DNA of 64,000 nucleotides from Candidatus Cybelea septentrionalis (GTDB taxonomy: Bacteria; Vulcanimicrobiota; Vulcanimicrobiia; Vulcanimicrobiales; Vulcanimicrobiaceae): the NCBI GenBank assembly GCA_003158175.1, contig PMHJ01000037.1:62713-126712 (forward strand). The letters are read 5' to 3'. Both the position numbers and the translations under genes were made by a program. The notes under the pieces were generated by a model that did not search any database, was not told where the DNA came from, and worked only from the letters and a program-made list of their open reading frames with translations. Positions 16,497-24,596 of this stretch are shown piece after piece (within the stretch, counting starts at the first letter, position 1; every line of letters starts with the position of its first letter).

Positions 16497-18252
16497 GTTT
16501 TCGTGCGGCGCGCTACGCGCCGCCGATGCGGACAAGATGGTCGAGCTTTGCGGCTGGATCAATCGCCGGCGCGATCACGGCGGTCTGATATTCGTCGACC
16601 TCCGCGACCACGAAGGCGTGACGCAGATCGTTTTTGATCCGGGGCATCCGAGCTTTGCCCAGGCCGAGCATCTGCGCAACGAAGACGTCCTGCGCGTTCG
16701 CGGTACGGTTCGCACCCGGCCGGCGGGAACGGAGAATCCGCGACTCGCAACGGGCGACGTCGAAGTGGCGATCGACGAGCTGGAAATTCTCAATCGCTCG
16801 CTCGTTCCGCCATTTCAAGTCAACGCCGACGAGGATGTGGACGAGAACCTTCGCCTCGAGTATCGTTACCTCGATCTGCGACGTCCGCGGATGCAGGAGA
16901 ACATTCGCTTGCGCCACCGCATCATCAAAGCGATGCGGGACTTCTGCGACGAACGCGGGTTTGTCGAAATCGAGACGCCGATGCTCATCAAGTCGACGCC
17001 TGAAGGAGCGCGCGACTACCTCGTTCCCAGCCGCCTTTACCCTGGGTCGTTCTACGCGCTGCCGCAGTCGCCGCAGATGCTCAAACAAATCTCGATGATC
17101 GCGGGCTTCGGCCGCTACATGCAAATTGCACGCTGCATGCGCGACGAAGACCAGCGCGCCGATCGTCAGCCCGAGTTCACGCAGCTGGACCTCGAGATGT
17201 CGTTCTGCACGCAAGAGGAAGTTCTGGAGACGATGGAATCGTGCATGCGTTACGTCTGGCAAACGGTGCTCGGCATCGAGCTGCCGCCGTTCGCGCGGCT
17301 GACGCATCAAGAAGCGATCGCGAAATACGGGCTCGACAAGCCAGACCTGCGCTTCGGTCTGGAGTTGGCCAATGTCGAGGCGGTCTTTGCCGGCACCGAG
17401 TTCGTCGTCTTTAAATCGGCGATCGCGGGCGGCGGCTCGATCGTGGCGTTGCGTTATCCTGGGGGCGCGGCGCTCTCGCGGCGCGACTTCGACAACTTGA
17501 CCGAGATGGCCAAACAGTTCGGCGGCAAGGGGATGGTCTGGATCTCGCTCGCGCCCGAAGGAATGAAATCCTCAGCCGCAAAGTTTCTCACGGACGCCGA
17601 CGTTGCCGCCGTGTCAACCGCGGTCGGAGCCGAGCCCGGCGACGCGATCCTGCTCTTTGCCGACACGACTGCGCTCGCGCATGCGGTCGCCGGGAAGATG
17701 CGTAACGAGGTCGGCGAGCGATGCCGTTTGCGCGACCCGCAGTGCTTTGCTTTCGGTTGGGTGACCGGCTTTCCGTATCTGGAAATCGACGAGGAGAGCG
17801 GAAAGCCGGCGCCAGCGCATCATGCGTTCACGGCGCCGGCGCCGGGCGATTGGGCACTGATCGATCGAGCTCCGATGGAGATGCGCGCCCAGCATTACGA
17901 CCTCGTGCTCAACGGATGGGAGCTCGGTTCGGGCTCGATCCGAATCCACAAGCCCGAGGAGCAGCGCAGAATTTTCGAAATGTTGGGCTTGAGCGCGGAT
18001 CAGATCGAGGAGCGTTTCGGATTCTTCGTGCGCGCACTCGAATATGGGGCGCCGCCCCATGGCGGCATGGCGCTGGGCATCGATCGCATCGTGATGATCG
18101 CGTGCGGCGAGGAGAACATTCGCGAGGTTATCGCGTTCCCGAAGAATCAAGGCGCTCGGGATTTGATGATGGATGCGCCGAGCCCGGTACCGGATCAGCT
18201 GATCGCGGATCTGCATCTTCGCCGCGCGCCAGAATCTCCTTCGCGCGGGTAA
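16483..18252 (+). CDS. aspS: Aspartyl-tRNA synthetase, probably non-discriminating
   Basis: Bacterial-type AspRS of 589 aa. The N-terminal anticodon-binding OB fold has GWINRRRDHGGLIF. Class II motif 2 is ARCMRDEDQRADRQPEFTQL, a GAD insertion domain follows at about 285-415, and motif 3 ends with PPHGGMALGIDRIVMI. Residues His32 and Gly82 match, from memory, the positions (His31, Gly81) tied to relaxed tRNA-Asn recognition in the Pseudomonas aeruginosa enzyme, so indirect Asn-tRNA formation through GatCAB is plausible. Start GTG 16483 lies inside the preceding glycosyltransferase gene. The last 125 bases also encode the C-terminus of the opposite-strand glycosylase. Confidence 0.96.
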   Translation: MTRDKFSCGALRAADADKMVELCGWINRRRDHGGLIFVDLRDHEGVTQIVFDPGHPSFAQAEHLRNEDVLRVRGTVRTRPAGTENPRLATGDVEVAIDELEILNRSLVPPFQVNADEDVDENLRLEYRYLDLRRPRMQENIRLRHRIIKAMRDFCDERGFVEIETPMLIKSTPEGARDYLVPSRLYPGSFYALPQSPQMLKQISMIAGFGRYMQIARCMRDEDQRADRQPEFTQLDLEMSFCTQEEVLETMESCMRYVWQTVLGIELPPFARLTHQEAIAKYGLDKPDLRFGLELANVEAVFAGTEFVVFKSAIAGGGSIVALRYPGGAALSRRDFDNLTEMAKQFGGKGMVWISLAPEGMKSSAAKFLTDADVAAVSTAVGAEPGDAILLFADTTALAHAVAGKMRNEVGERCRLRDPQCFAFGWVTGFPYLEIDEESGKPAPAHHAFTAPAPGDWALIDRAPMEMRAQHYDLVLNGWELGSGSIRIHKPEEQRRIFEMLGLSADQIEERFGFFVRALEYGAPPHGGMALGIDRIVMIACGEENIREVIAFPKNQGARDLMMDAPSPVPDQLIADLHLRRAPESPSRG

Positions 18253-18913
18253 AAATCGCGTCGAACATCCCAACGGTCAGCTTACCCGTGTTCGTATTCT
18301 GCCGGCTCGGATGAAAAGAGGCGATCGCGGAAATCGTTCGCCGGCCGTTGCGGGCGACGTACTGTGCGCCATGCGAGAAGACCGGCTTGGGCGTCTCGAA
18401 CGCAAAGCGGCGCCGGTCGAGCACGCGAGCAACGGCGTTGAAACCGATCGCACCGAGCCCGACCATGACCACTATCCGATCGAGGGCGTCGAACTCTTCG
18501 AGTAAGTAAGGGAAGCAGTTCTTTAGCTCTACGGGAGTCGGCTTGTTCCCAGGCGGCGCGCAACGCGCCGCAGCGGTAATGTAGCAGTCGGCGAGCACCA
18601 GGCCGTCGTTGCGATCGCGTGCGACCGGGGCGGAGGCAAAACCCGCGCGATAGAGCGCGGGAAAGAGAAAGTCGCCCGATGCGTCACCGGTAAAGGGGCG
18701 CCCGGTGCGATTGCTGCCATGAGCTCCGGGAGCGAGCCCAACCAAAACCATGCGGGCGAGCGTGTCGCCGAAGCCCGGTACGGGCTTCCCCCAGTAGCTG
18801 CAGTCGCGATGCGCGCGCTTCTTTTCGCGCGCGACCTGCGCGGTGTACGCCCGGAGTTCCGGGCAGCGCCGGCAGCGCACGACGGCAGCCGAAATCGCGG
18901 CGATGTCTCGCAC
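18128..18913 (-). CDS. Uracil-DNA glycosylase, family 5 (UDGb)
   Basis: A 261-aa iron-sulfur uracil-DNA glycosylase. The signature GLAPGAHGSNRTGRPFTGD (active-site motif 1 of family 5), CRRCPELRAY with the first cluster cysteines (14 and 17), further cysteines in RCAPPGNKPTP and NCFPYL, and the late FHPSRQN motif all fit UDGb. It removes uracil and some other deaminated bases from DNA. The family normally ends soon after the SRQNT segment. Here about 35 extra residues run antisense through the end of aspS, giving an unusual 125-bp tail-to-tail overlap. The start ATG 18913 is close to the end of the upstream peptidase gene on the same strand (3 nt gap). Confidence 0.9.
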   Translation of the reverse strand: MRDIAAISAAVVRCRRCPELRAYTAQVAREKKRAHRDCSYWGKPVPGFGDTLARMVLVGLAPGAHGSNRTGRPFTGDASGDFLFPALYRAGFASAPVARDRNDGLVLADCYITAAARCAPPGNKPTPVELKNCFPYLLEEFDALDRIVVMVGLGAIGFNAVARVLDRRRFAFETPKPVFSHGAQYVARNGRRTISAIASFHPSRQNTNTGKLTVGMFDAIFTRAKEILARGEDADPRSADPVPGSAHPSSNPERLDSSGTR

Positions 18914-18916
18914 GCC

Positions 18917-19837
18917 TTAGAGCGCGCCGGCCAGCACGTCGGCGAATTCGACGCCCACCGGCGCCACAACGTAGGCGATGCCGTCGTTGCGTTGCCAAAT
19001 TCGCTCGATTGCCGCGCGCGGATAGACGACGCGCACGTTTGGAGCGGCTGGGTCGTTCATCGCGCAGTCGCCACCGCGCGTAAATCCGCAAAGCACGGCG
19101 AGATGGCCGTCGGAATGAGGTAACGGCGCGCCGGGCAGCTCTCCAGGGACCCACGAGTATGAAATGGCCAACGGGAGATTGCGCTCGATCAAACGCTGGG
19201 CGTGGTCGAGATTACGCAGATGCGCTACGATGGCTCGAAAGCCGAGCCTGCCGCTGTAGGCCACGTTGAAGGCCCAGTTTCCCGTTCCATTGTAGGCGCG
19301 ATCGAAAACCGCGAGCGCGGCCTGCTCGAGGGGGAGATCGATACCGTGATAGGCGTGAATCATGCAAAGGCTGGCTGGGCTGCACCATCCGCGTTCCTCC
19401 TTCGTTGGTTTCGTCGAAGGGTATTGCGAGCGCGCGGGTACGTCGAGAATAAACGCGTCTCGCGCGTAAGGGAACGACGGGCTCGAATGCACGGGAGCGG
19501 AGAATGCGAGCAGCTCGAATCGGACGCCGGGCGCGCGCACTTCGATCCCGTCGAAGGGCTGCAGAGCGGAGATGACGTCGACTTCCACGTTCGTGCCGGC
19601 ATGCGCGGGGCTCAATGACGTAGCGGCATCGCTTTGCCACTCCGAATGATCGAGCCAATCGCCGTCGGTTTGGTGCGCGCGCAGCAGACGAAACGCAATC
19701 CGTCCTTTCGGTGCGAGGGTGTTCCAGCTCAACACCCCGGTGCGCGTCGGTTCGAAGAAGAGCGTCGCGCTGCCCTGCGCCCCTAGCGTCTGCGCGAAAG
19801 CGGGAGCGTTCAAATTCGCCACTGCCACGCGTTCCAC
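18917..19837 (-). CDS. C39-family cysteine peptidase
   Basis: A 306-aa protein with a C-terminal papain-like domain of the peptidase C39_2 type: RGWCSPASLCMIHAYHG with the nucleophile Cys152, HSDGHLAVLCGF with His245, and NDPAA with Asn261/Asp262 completing the site. Residues 1-125 form a beta-rich accessory domain (LSWNTLAPKGRIAFRLL, VRFELLAFS), often seen ahead of this peptidase. No signal peptide is evident. It is translated from the same message as a peptide-binding lipoprotein, with the starts and stops overlapping (GTG 19837, or 19828, inside the upstream gene end). A role in processing imported peptides is inferred from that context. Confidence 0.78.
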   Translation of the reverse strand: MERVAVANLNAPAFAQTLGAQGSATLFFEPTRTGVLSWNTLAPKGRIAFRLLRAHQTDGDWLDHSEWQSDAATSLSPAHAGTNVEVDVISALQPFDGIEVRAPGVRFELLAFSAPVHSSPSFPYARDAFILDVPARSQYPSTKPTKEERGWCSPASLCMIHAYHGIDLPLEQAALAVFDRAYNGTGNWAFNVAYSGRLGFRAIVAHLRNLDHAQRLIERNLPLAISYSWVPGELPGAPLPHSDGHLAVLCGFTRGGDCAMNDPAAPNVRVVYPRAAIERIWQRNDGIAYVVAPVGVEFADVLAGAL

Positions 19838-21432
19838 GTGTCGCCGATGAACGCCGCCGGAACGTAGTTGTTCAGATCGTCGTTGATCGCCGTGTAATCG
19901 GTCTCCCAGCTAAAAAAGACCGCCGGCACCAGTTCCCGGATGCGCTCCTCTTCGCGCTGGTAGAGCCGCTTACGCGCCGCGAGGTCGAACGTGCTCGCCG
20001 CCGCCAGGCTCGTCGCGTTCACGAGGGGATCGTCGAGCCACGACGTGTTCGCGCCGTGCGGAGGAATGAAGGCGCCGTCCCAGCTCCCGGAGTTATCCGG
20101 ATCCGGTCCGTTCGTTTCGACGGACCACTCGAGATCGTACTTTCCCGTGTACAGGGGCCCGTCCATCGCAAAGAGATAGCTTCCGGGATAGTTACGAACC
20201 TCGACGTCGATGCCGACGGCGCGCAGCATCGATTGGATCAGCACCTGCGATTCGGTGTTCTCTTGATGGCCGGTCGTTGCGTAGATGCTCAGATGCATCG
20301 CGAGCGCGCCTTTGTGGAGAGTGCCGTCGGCGTCCGGCCTCCATCCGGCCGTCGCGAGCAGACGCTTTGCGTCGGCTGGATCGTAGCGGTACGGCGGTAA
20401 CGTTGGCGCGGCCCAAAGTTCGGGGTAGATGTCCGAGACCGCGAGTGAGTCCAACCCGTGATACACCGTCGCTTCGATGCGTCTCCAATCGATTGCCTCG
20501 GCAATTGCGCGGCGTACTCGCGCGTCGGCCAGCTGTGGACGGCTCAGGTTGAGTCCGAGGTGTCGCCAGTTCGCGATCGTCCGGCGCTTCACGGTGATGC
20601 CGGAGATGCTTTGCAGACGGGCGATATCGTTCACGTTAACGGTCGGATAGACGTCAACTTCGTGCGTTGCGAGCTCGTTAAAGAGAGTGTTGACGTCGGG
20701 AACGACCTTCCACACGACCTCTTTGAGGTGCGGCGGCCCGCGAAAATAGCGGCGGTTTGGAACGAAGGTTAACGAGCTTCCGTGGTTCCACCGCTCGAGC
20801 ACGAACGGTCCGCTGGAGAGCGGACTTTCGTTGAAGCTTGACTGGCGCAGGTTGCCGGCCTTTGCAAGCAGATGCGCAGGCATCGGCGGATACGCGGCGC
20901 CGCCGATTGCGAGAATTCCTAGGACTGCCACGTTCGGCCGTTTGAGCGCGATGACGATCGTGTAGGGATTCGGTGCGCTCGCCGAGGCGATGTCGTCCCA
21001 TCCGTACGTCGTCTTGGCGGCGTTGAGCGGATTTCGGACGGCGCTATAGGTGAAGAGCCAATCGGCCGCCGTTAGCGGCGCGCCGTCTGCCCAGACGACG
21101 CCTTTGCGCAGATGCACGAGGATCGTCTTACCGTCGCGGCTGATCCCGCCGTTGCGCAGCGTCGGTACCTGAGTCGCCAGATCGGGGATGTAGTTACCTT
21201 GCGCATCGTAACGAAGGATGAACGAAAAGAGCAGGCCGACGATCGCGTCGCTGGCGGCGCTGTGCGCGTACATTAGGTTGAGGCTATCGGGCTCTTCGTC
21301 TTCACCGATGCGCAGAACGCCGGGAATCGTCCACGAGTTCCGTTCGCCCTTCGGCGGTGCCGCCGCTTTCGAGCAACCCGAAACTGCGACGAGCAGCGCC
21401 AGCGCAGCCGCCGCGATACGGCCGGAGTTCAC
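19810..21432 (-). CDS. Peptide ABC transporter substrate-binding lipoprotein (SBP_bac_5)
   Basis: A 540-aa family 5 extracytoplasmic binding protein. The N-terminus is a lipoprotein signal: a short charged start, ALALLVAVSGC, with the lipobox Cys near residue 20. The mature protein has the family opening (RIGEDEEPDSLNLMY), a middle GMTVKRR-like segment ISGITVKRRT, VRRAIAEAIDWRRIEA, the AKRLLATAGW motif and a Trp-rich end. It should capture peptides or related ligands outside the inner membrane. No permease or ATPase genes are adjacent, so the partner transporter is elsewhere. Start GTG 21432 overlaps the dgcN stop (GTGA). The C39 peptidase gene follows with overlap. Confidence 0.9.
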   Translation of the reverse strand: MNSGRIAAAALALLVAVSGCSKAAAPPKGERNSWTIPGVLRIGEDEEPDSLNLMYAHSAASDAIVGLLFSFILRYDAQGNYIPDLATQVPTLRNGGISRDGKTILVHLRKGVVWADGAPLTAADWLFTYSAVRNPLNAAKTTYGWDDIASASAPNPYTIVIALKRPNVAVLGILAIGGAAYPPMPAHLLAKAGNLRQSSFNESPLSSGPFVLERWNHGSSLTFVPNRRYFRGPPHLKEVVWKVVPDVNTLFNELATHEVDVYPTVNVNDIARLQSISGITVKRRTIANWRHLGLNLSRPQLADARVRRAIAEAIDWRRIEATVYHGLDSLAVSDIYPELWAAPTLPPYRYDPADAKRLLATAGWRPDADGTLHKGALAMHLSIYATTGHQENTESQVLIQSMLRAVGIDVEVRNYPGSYLFAMDGPLYTGKYDLEWSVETNGPDPDNSGSWDGAFIPPHGANTSWLDDPLVNATSLAAASTFDLAARKRLYQREEERIRELVPAVFFSWETDYTAINDDLNNYVPAAFIGDTWNAWQWRI

Positions 21433-22496
21433 GGTTGGGATGGCGCGCCCAACGGCGGCCGTTTGACGATGTGTGCAGAGATCTGCGAATAGAAGTCATC
21501 CGCACCGAAGCGGACGACGTCGTCGGCGGGCAGTTGTGTTTCGTCGCGCGCCCGCGCGATTTCGGCGCGAGCTCGCGCCTCGCTTAAGCCGCGGGTGTTC
21601 AGGGCGATGCCGACGACGGGTGCGGCCTTGACGGTTTCGAGCAACGCCTCGTGAACGGCGATCAGGTCTTTGTAGCCGAGAACCGGCGTTGCATAGGATT
21701 CGATGTGAGTGCGGCTTGGATCGCAGACGAGAACCAACGCGTCCGGCCCGCACCCGGTCATCAACGCGAGCGTCACCGGTGCATAGGCCGGGTGGTTGAT
21801 CGCGCCCTGCCCCTCGACGACGATGAGATCGGCGCCTTCGTGCGCCGCGTAGAGCACGAGTTGTTCGGCGGCGCCGGCCGCGAAATCGGCAATGACGCGA
21901 TCGACCGAAATTCCCCATCCTGCTATGACGATACCGGTCTGACCGGTCGGGACAAATCGAGCCCTTTTTCCCGCCGCACACGCGGCCGCAACGAGTTCGA
22001 GCGCGACCGTCATTTTGCCGACCGCGCAATCGTTGCCGACGGTGAGAAGAACCGGCGCCTGCACCCGATACGCGTCGCCGGAAAAGAGCGGAACCTCGGG
22101 AGGTTCCCGCACGTCCCAGATCGGTGAGCCTGCGGCGCGCGCGGCGCTTCGAAACTCGCGGTCGATTCCGAGTATCTCGTGCAGGCCGCTGACGATCTCG
22201 AGCTTCGCGCCGATTGCTTGCACGACGGCGGCGCGCCAATCGGGTGGAAGGCCGCCGCCCTTCGGCGCCGTTCCGATGAGCAGCGACGTCGGAGCGTACT
22301 CCAGCGCCTGCGCGACGCTGCCGACGATGGGTGCGTCGCTGTCGAGGTACGCAAGCACGTCGCGCACGCGCCGCCCAGCGTGCGTCGGGTCGATTACCGC
22401 CACCACCTCGTCAGTACCATAGCGAATCACGCCGTGCGCGGTCTTCGCATCGTGCTCGAAGCGATCCGGAGCGAGAATCGCGTAACGTCGCCTCAC
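21429..22496 (-). CDS. dgcN: DUF1611 protein, probable D-glutamate N-acetyltransferase DgcN
   Basis: A 355-aa DUF1611 protein. An N-terminal Rossmann-like part (about 1-110) with VAVIDPTHAGRRV precedes a P-loop domain with TVGNDCAVGKMTVALEL, FVPTGQTGIVIAGWG, LIVVEGQGAINHPAY and LVCDPSRTHIESY. The family was recently linked to D-glutamate catabolism, where DgcN acetylates D-Glu and DgcA, an enolase-superfamily epimerase, racemises the product. An enolase-superfamily epimerase gene lies directly upstream with a GTGA overlap, matching that pair. The assignment rests on family and adjacency, not on a demonstrated substrate. GTG 22496 is the start; the longer open frame upstream only overlaps dgcA. 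Confidence 0.75.
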   Translation of the reverse strand: MRRRYAILAPDRFEHDAKTAHGVIRYGTDEVVAVIDPTHAGRRVRDVLAYLDSDAPIVGSVAQALEYAPTSLLIGTAPKGGGLPPDWRAAVVQAIGAKLEIVSGLHEILGIDREFRSAARAAGSPIWDVREPPEVPLFSGDAYRVQAPVLLTVGNDCAVGKMTVALELVAAACAAGKRARFVPTGQTGIVIAGWGISVDRVIADFAAGAAEQLVLYAAHEGADLIVVEGQGAINHPAYAPVTLALMTGCGPDALVLVCDPSRTHIESYATPVLGYKDLIAVHEALLETVKAAPVVGIALNTRGLSEARARAEIARARDETQLPADDVVRFGADDFYSQISAHIVKRPPLGAPSQP

Positions 22497-23512
22497 AGCA
22501 ACGTGCCTTCGCGGACACCCAGCCCGGGTGCTTGCGGAATCAACACTTTGCCCGCCTCGTAGCGCACTCCGATAAATGGGTCGCGTGATATCAAGAGCGG
22601 CCCGTCGAGATCCGCCCAATCCGCCAGCGGCGAGACGTGTGCGGCGGCCGTCGCGGCGATTGCGCTCTCCACCATGCAGCCGATCATGACCTTCAATCCC
22701 ATCGCTCGCGCGGTGTGGATCATCGCCAGCGCGCCACGAATACCTCCGGCCTTGGCGAGCTTGACGTTGACGCCGTCGATGCAGCCATATAACGGCGGAA
22801 GATCGCTAGCAACGAGGCAATCTTCATCGGCGACGATAGGTATGGAAACGCGGTCGCGAATCGCTCGCAGCCACTGCGGATTGCCCGCGGCGACGGGCTG
22901 TTCGCAAAACTCGATCTCGTAGCGTTGCAGCTCGCGCAAAATCATAATCGCCTCGTCCACGTTCCAACCTTCGTTGGCGTCGAGACGAAGCGCGCCGCCG
23001 TACCGTCCCCGGATCGCGGCGACGACCTCGACCTGTTCGGAGAGCGTGCCGATTCCGAGCTTGACTTTGAGAATCGGATAGTGCGCGGCCTCATCGACCT
23101 TGCGCAGCGTCATTTGCGGGTCGGCGATGCCGATCGTGAACGAAGTCAACGGCGCGCGCGATGGATCGAGACCCAACAGCGCGTAAAGCGGTTTGCCGAG
23201 CTCTTTGCCGATCAGATCGTGGAGCGCGAGGTCGAGCCCCGCGCGCGCCGCTGCGGGGATCTCCGCGCGCAACAGCGATTCGAGGCGGAAGGGATCGTCG
23301 CAAGCGAGCGGATGCGCTCGGAGATACGCAATGACGCTCTCCACGGACTCCCCATAGCGCTCGATCGGCGTGGCCTCGCCGATACCCTCGAGCTCCGCGG
23401 CTCGAACGCGGACGACTGCGGTGCGCGCGATTGCTTCTTCTCCGCGCGCAATCTTGAAGACGTGCACGAGCGGGAGCTCCATCGCGCTGACCGAGATCGA
23501 GAGCGGAGACAT
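22493..23512 (-). CDS. dgcA: Dipeptide epimerase / N-acetyl-D-Glu racemase-like enolase superfamily protein
   Basis: A 339-aa muconate-lactonizing-subgroup enolase protein. The capping domain is followed by a TIM barrel with ILKVKLG (first catalytic Lys pair), LRLDANEGW (metal Asp), FCEQPV (metal Glu), IVADEDC (metal Asp) and VNVKLAKAGG (second catalytic Lys). Ala-Glu-type dipeptide epimerases and DgcA share this pattern. Next to the DUF1611 gene, DgcA is the more likely role: racemising N-acetyl-D-Glu. L-Ala-D/L-Glu epimerase in murein peptide recycling is the alternative, and would also fit the peptide-binding protein downstream. ATG 23512 is chosen; residues encoded upstream are not conserved. 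Confidence 0.78.
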   Translation of the reverse strand: MSPLSISVSAMELPLVHVFKIARGEEAIARTAVVRVRAAELEGIGEATPIERYGESVESVIAYLRAHPLACDDPFRLESLLRAEIPAAARAGLDLALHDLIGKELGKPLYALLGLDPSRAPLTSFTIGIADPQMTLRKVDEAAHYPILKVKLGIGTLSEQVEVVAAIRGRYGGALRLDANEGWNVDEAIMILRELQRYEIEFCEQPVAAGNPQWLRAIRDRVSIPIVADEDCLVASDLPPLYGCIDGVNVKLAKAGGIRGALAMIHTARAMGLKVMIGCMVESAIAATAAAHVSPLADWADLDGPLLISRDPFIGVRYEAGKVLIPQAPGLGVREGTLL

Positions 23513-23770
23513 CGGCCTCGCACTTCGTGGGCGCACCGGTTTCTACCGGCTTGCCCTTCGGAGGCGCAGGCACTTGACTCACGGTGGTACGGTAGAGGGG
23601 CTCGACTGCGCTTAGCGCGCAGCGAACGTAGGTACCGAACCGACTTATACTACCTAGGGAGCATCAGCTCCGGATACGACGGAGCGGCGGGCTCGAGATG
23701 CCTGCCCCAAACCGGCGCCCGGGCCGCACCCACCTGCGAGAATGCAGGTTCGTACCGCGTACGCAAGACG
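23513..23770 (-). other. Structured intergenic leader ahead of the dgcA operon
   Basis: This 258-base gap has no convincing gene. It holds several hairpins: CTGCGC/GCGCAG at 23606-23622, CCTGC/GCAGG at 23733-23748, a GGCGGGC/GCCTGCC stem at 23686-23706, and a segment GCTCC (23667-23671) that can pair either with GGAGC at 23658-23662 or with GGAGC at 23681-23685. Read on the minus strand, it would be the 5' region of dgcA, with TATAAG at 23643-23648 as a possible -10 box. The mutually exclusive stems look switch-like, but I match it to no known RNA family. Confidence 0.35.
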
Positions 23771-24505
23771 CTATTTGTGGTTGAGTTCTTCGTATTGGGC
23801 GCAAAGCGCTTGGCGCCATGTCGCGATCGCGGCCGCAAGCCGCTCCGTCGTTGCCGCGCCCAACGCCTCATCGATGGCAACATATCCGCGAAAAGCTGCG
23901 AAAGCACGGGTCGCTGCGGCGACCGTCTGCTCTGTTTGTTTGCACAGTCCGCTCCACAGTAAGACGGTGTTGGGTGCAAGCGCTTGTGCGTCGCTGGCGG
24001 CGTCGAGCTCCTGCGGATCGGGTCCGTATCGCAGCCAGGCGGAGTCGGTCTCTTTGACGACGCGCTTGCAATCTTGAGTCCCGGCGGCAAACGTGTTCGG
24101 GGCGTTACGCAAAGCCAGCGTGACGTTGAGACGCTTTGCCAGCGACGTGGCCAAGGCGAGCCGCTCTAACTGTTCGCTCCACGAGCATTCGGTCTGGAGT
24201 GCGAGCGAGGCCGCAAGCACCGGCGCGCCCAGGGAGGCCGCATCGCTAAGCACCTTCGTCACGTGCTCCGCCTCCGAGCAAAAGAAGCTCGAGTCGCTCA
24301 GCGCTGCAATCGAGAGCCCCCAGTCGGTCGCCATCTTCTTGATCTGCGCGAGGTAGTCGTCGTCCGCTCGCGGGAAATGCCGCACGTCTAAGACGACGCC
24401 GTCGCAACCCAACTCGCGCGCGCACAGGTCCAAGAACTCGAGTTGCGTGAGCTCGCCGCTCTCGATCTCGCGGTGGAGGGCACTGCTCGCGCAGGCAAGC
24501 TTCAT
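23771..24505 (-). CDS. Sugar phosphate isomerase/epimerase-like TIM-barrel protein
   Basis: A 244-aa protein with the AP-endonuclease-2-like TIM-barrel pattern: an N-terminal LACASSALH strand, [37 protein letters not shown] and late VLLWSGLCK strands. Metal-ligand positions are only partly recognisable, so enzymatic activity is uncertain. It is divergent from glyA with 91 bases between the starts, a space that probably holds promoters for both. It might belong to the dgcA transcription unit downstream, but the 258-base gap argues for a separate unit. ATG 24505 is the only good start. Confidence 0.6.
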   Translation of the reverse strand: MKLACASSALHREIESGELTQLEFLDLCARELGCDGVVLDVRHFPRADDDYLAQIKKMATDWGLSIAALSDSSFFCSEAEHVTKVLSDAASLGAPVLAASLALQTECSWSEQLERLALATSLAKRLNVTLALRNAPNTFAAGTQDCKRVVKETDSAWLRYGPDPQELDAASDAQALAPNTVLLWSGLCKQTEQTVAAATRAFAAFRGYVAIDEALGAATTERLAAAIATWRQALCAQYEELNHK

Positions 24506-24596
24506 CGGCCTCGGATTTTCGACCGCTCGCCGTTGCTCACCCTCATCGCTAGAAACCGAAGGTCACCGGGCCGCAAATCCCCAAAGACCTTTGGTA

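Noticed and set aside
23582-23596. T-box-like sequence GGTGGTAC on the plus strand
   Set aside because: The rest of the T-box core (ACCGCG) and the antiterminator are missing, and the next plus-strand gene is about 1 kb away behind an opposite gene.
23655-23680. Resemblance of the dgcA leader to the CTGATG...CTCC part of fluoride riboswitches
   Set aside because: The required upstream GG-GATGG loop and pseudoknot partner are not present.
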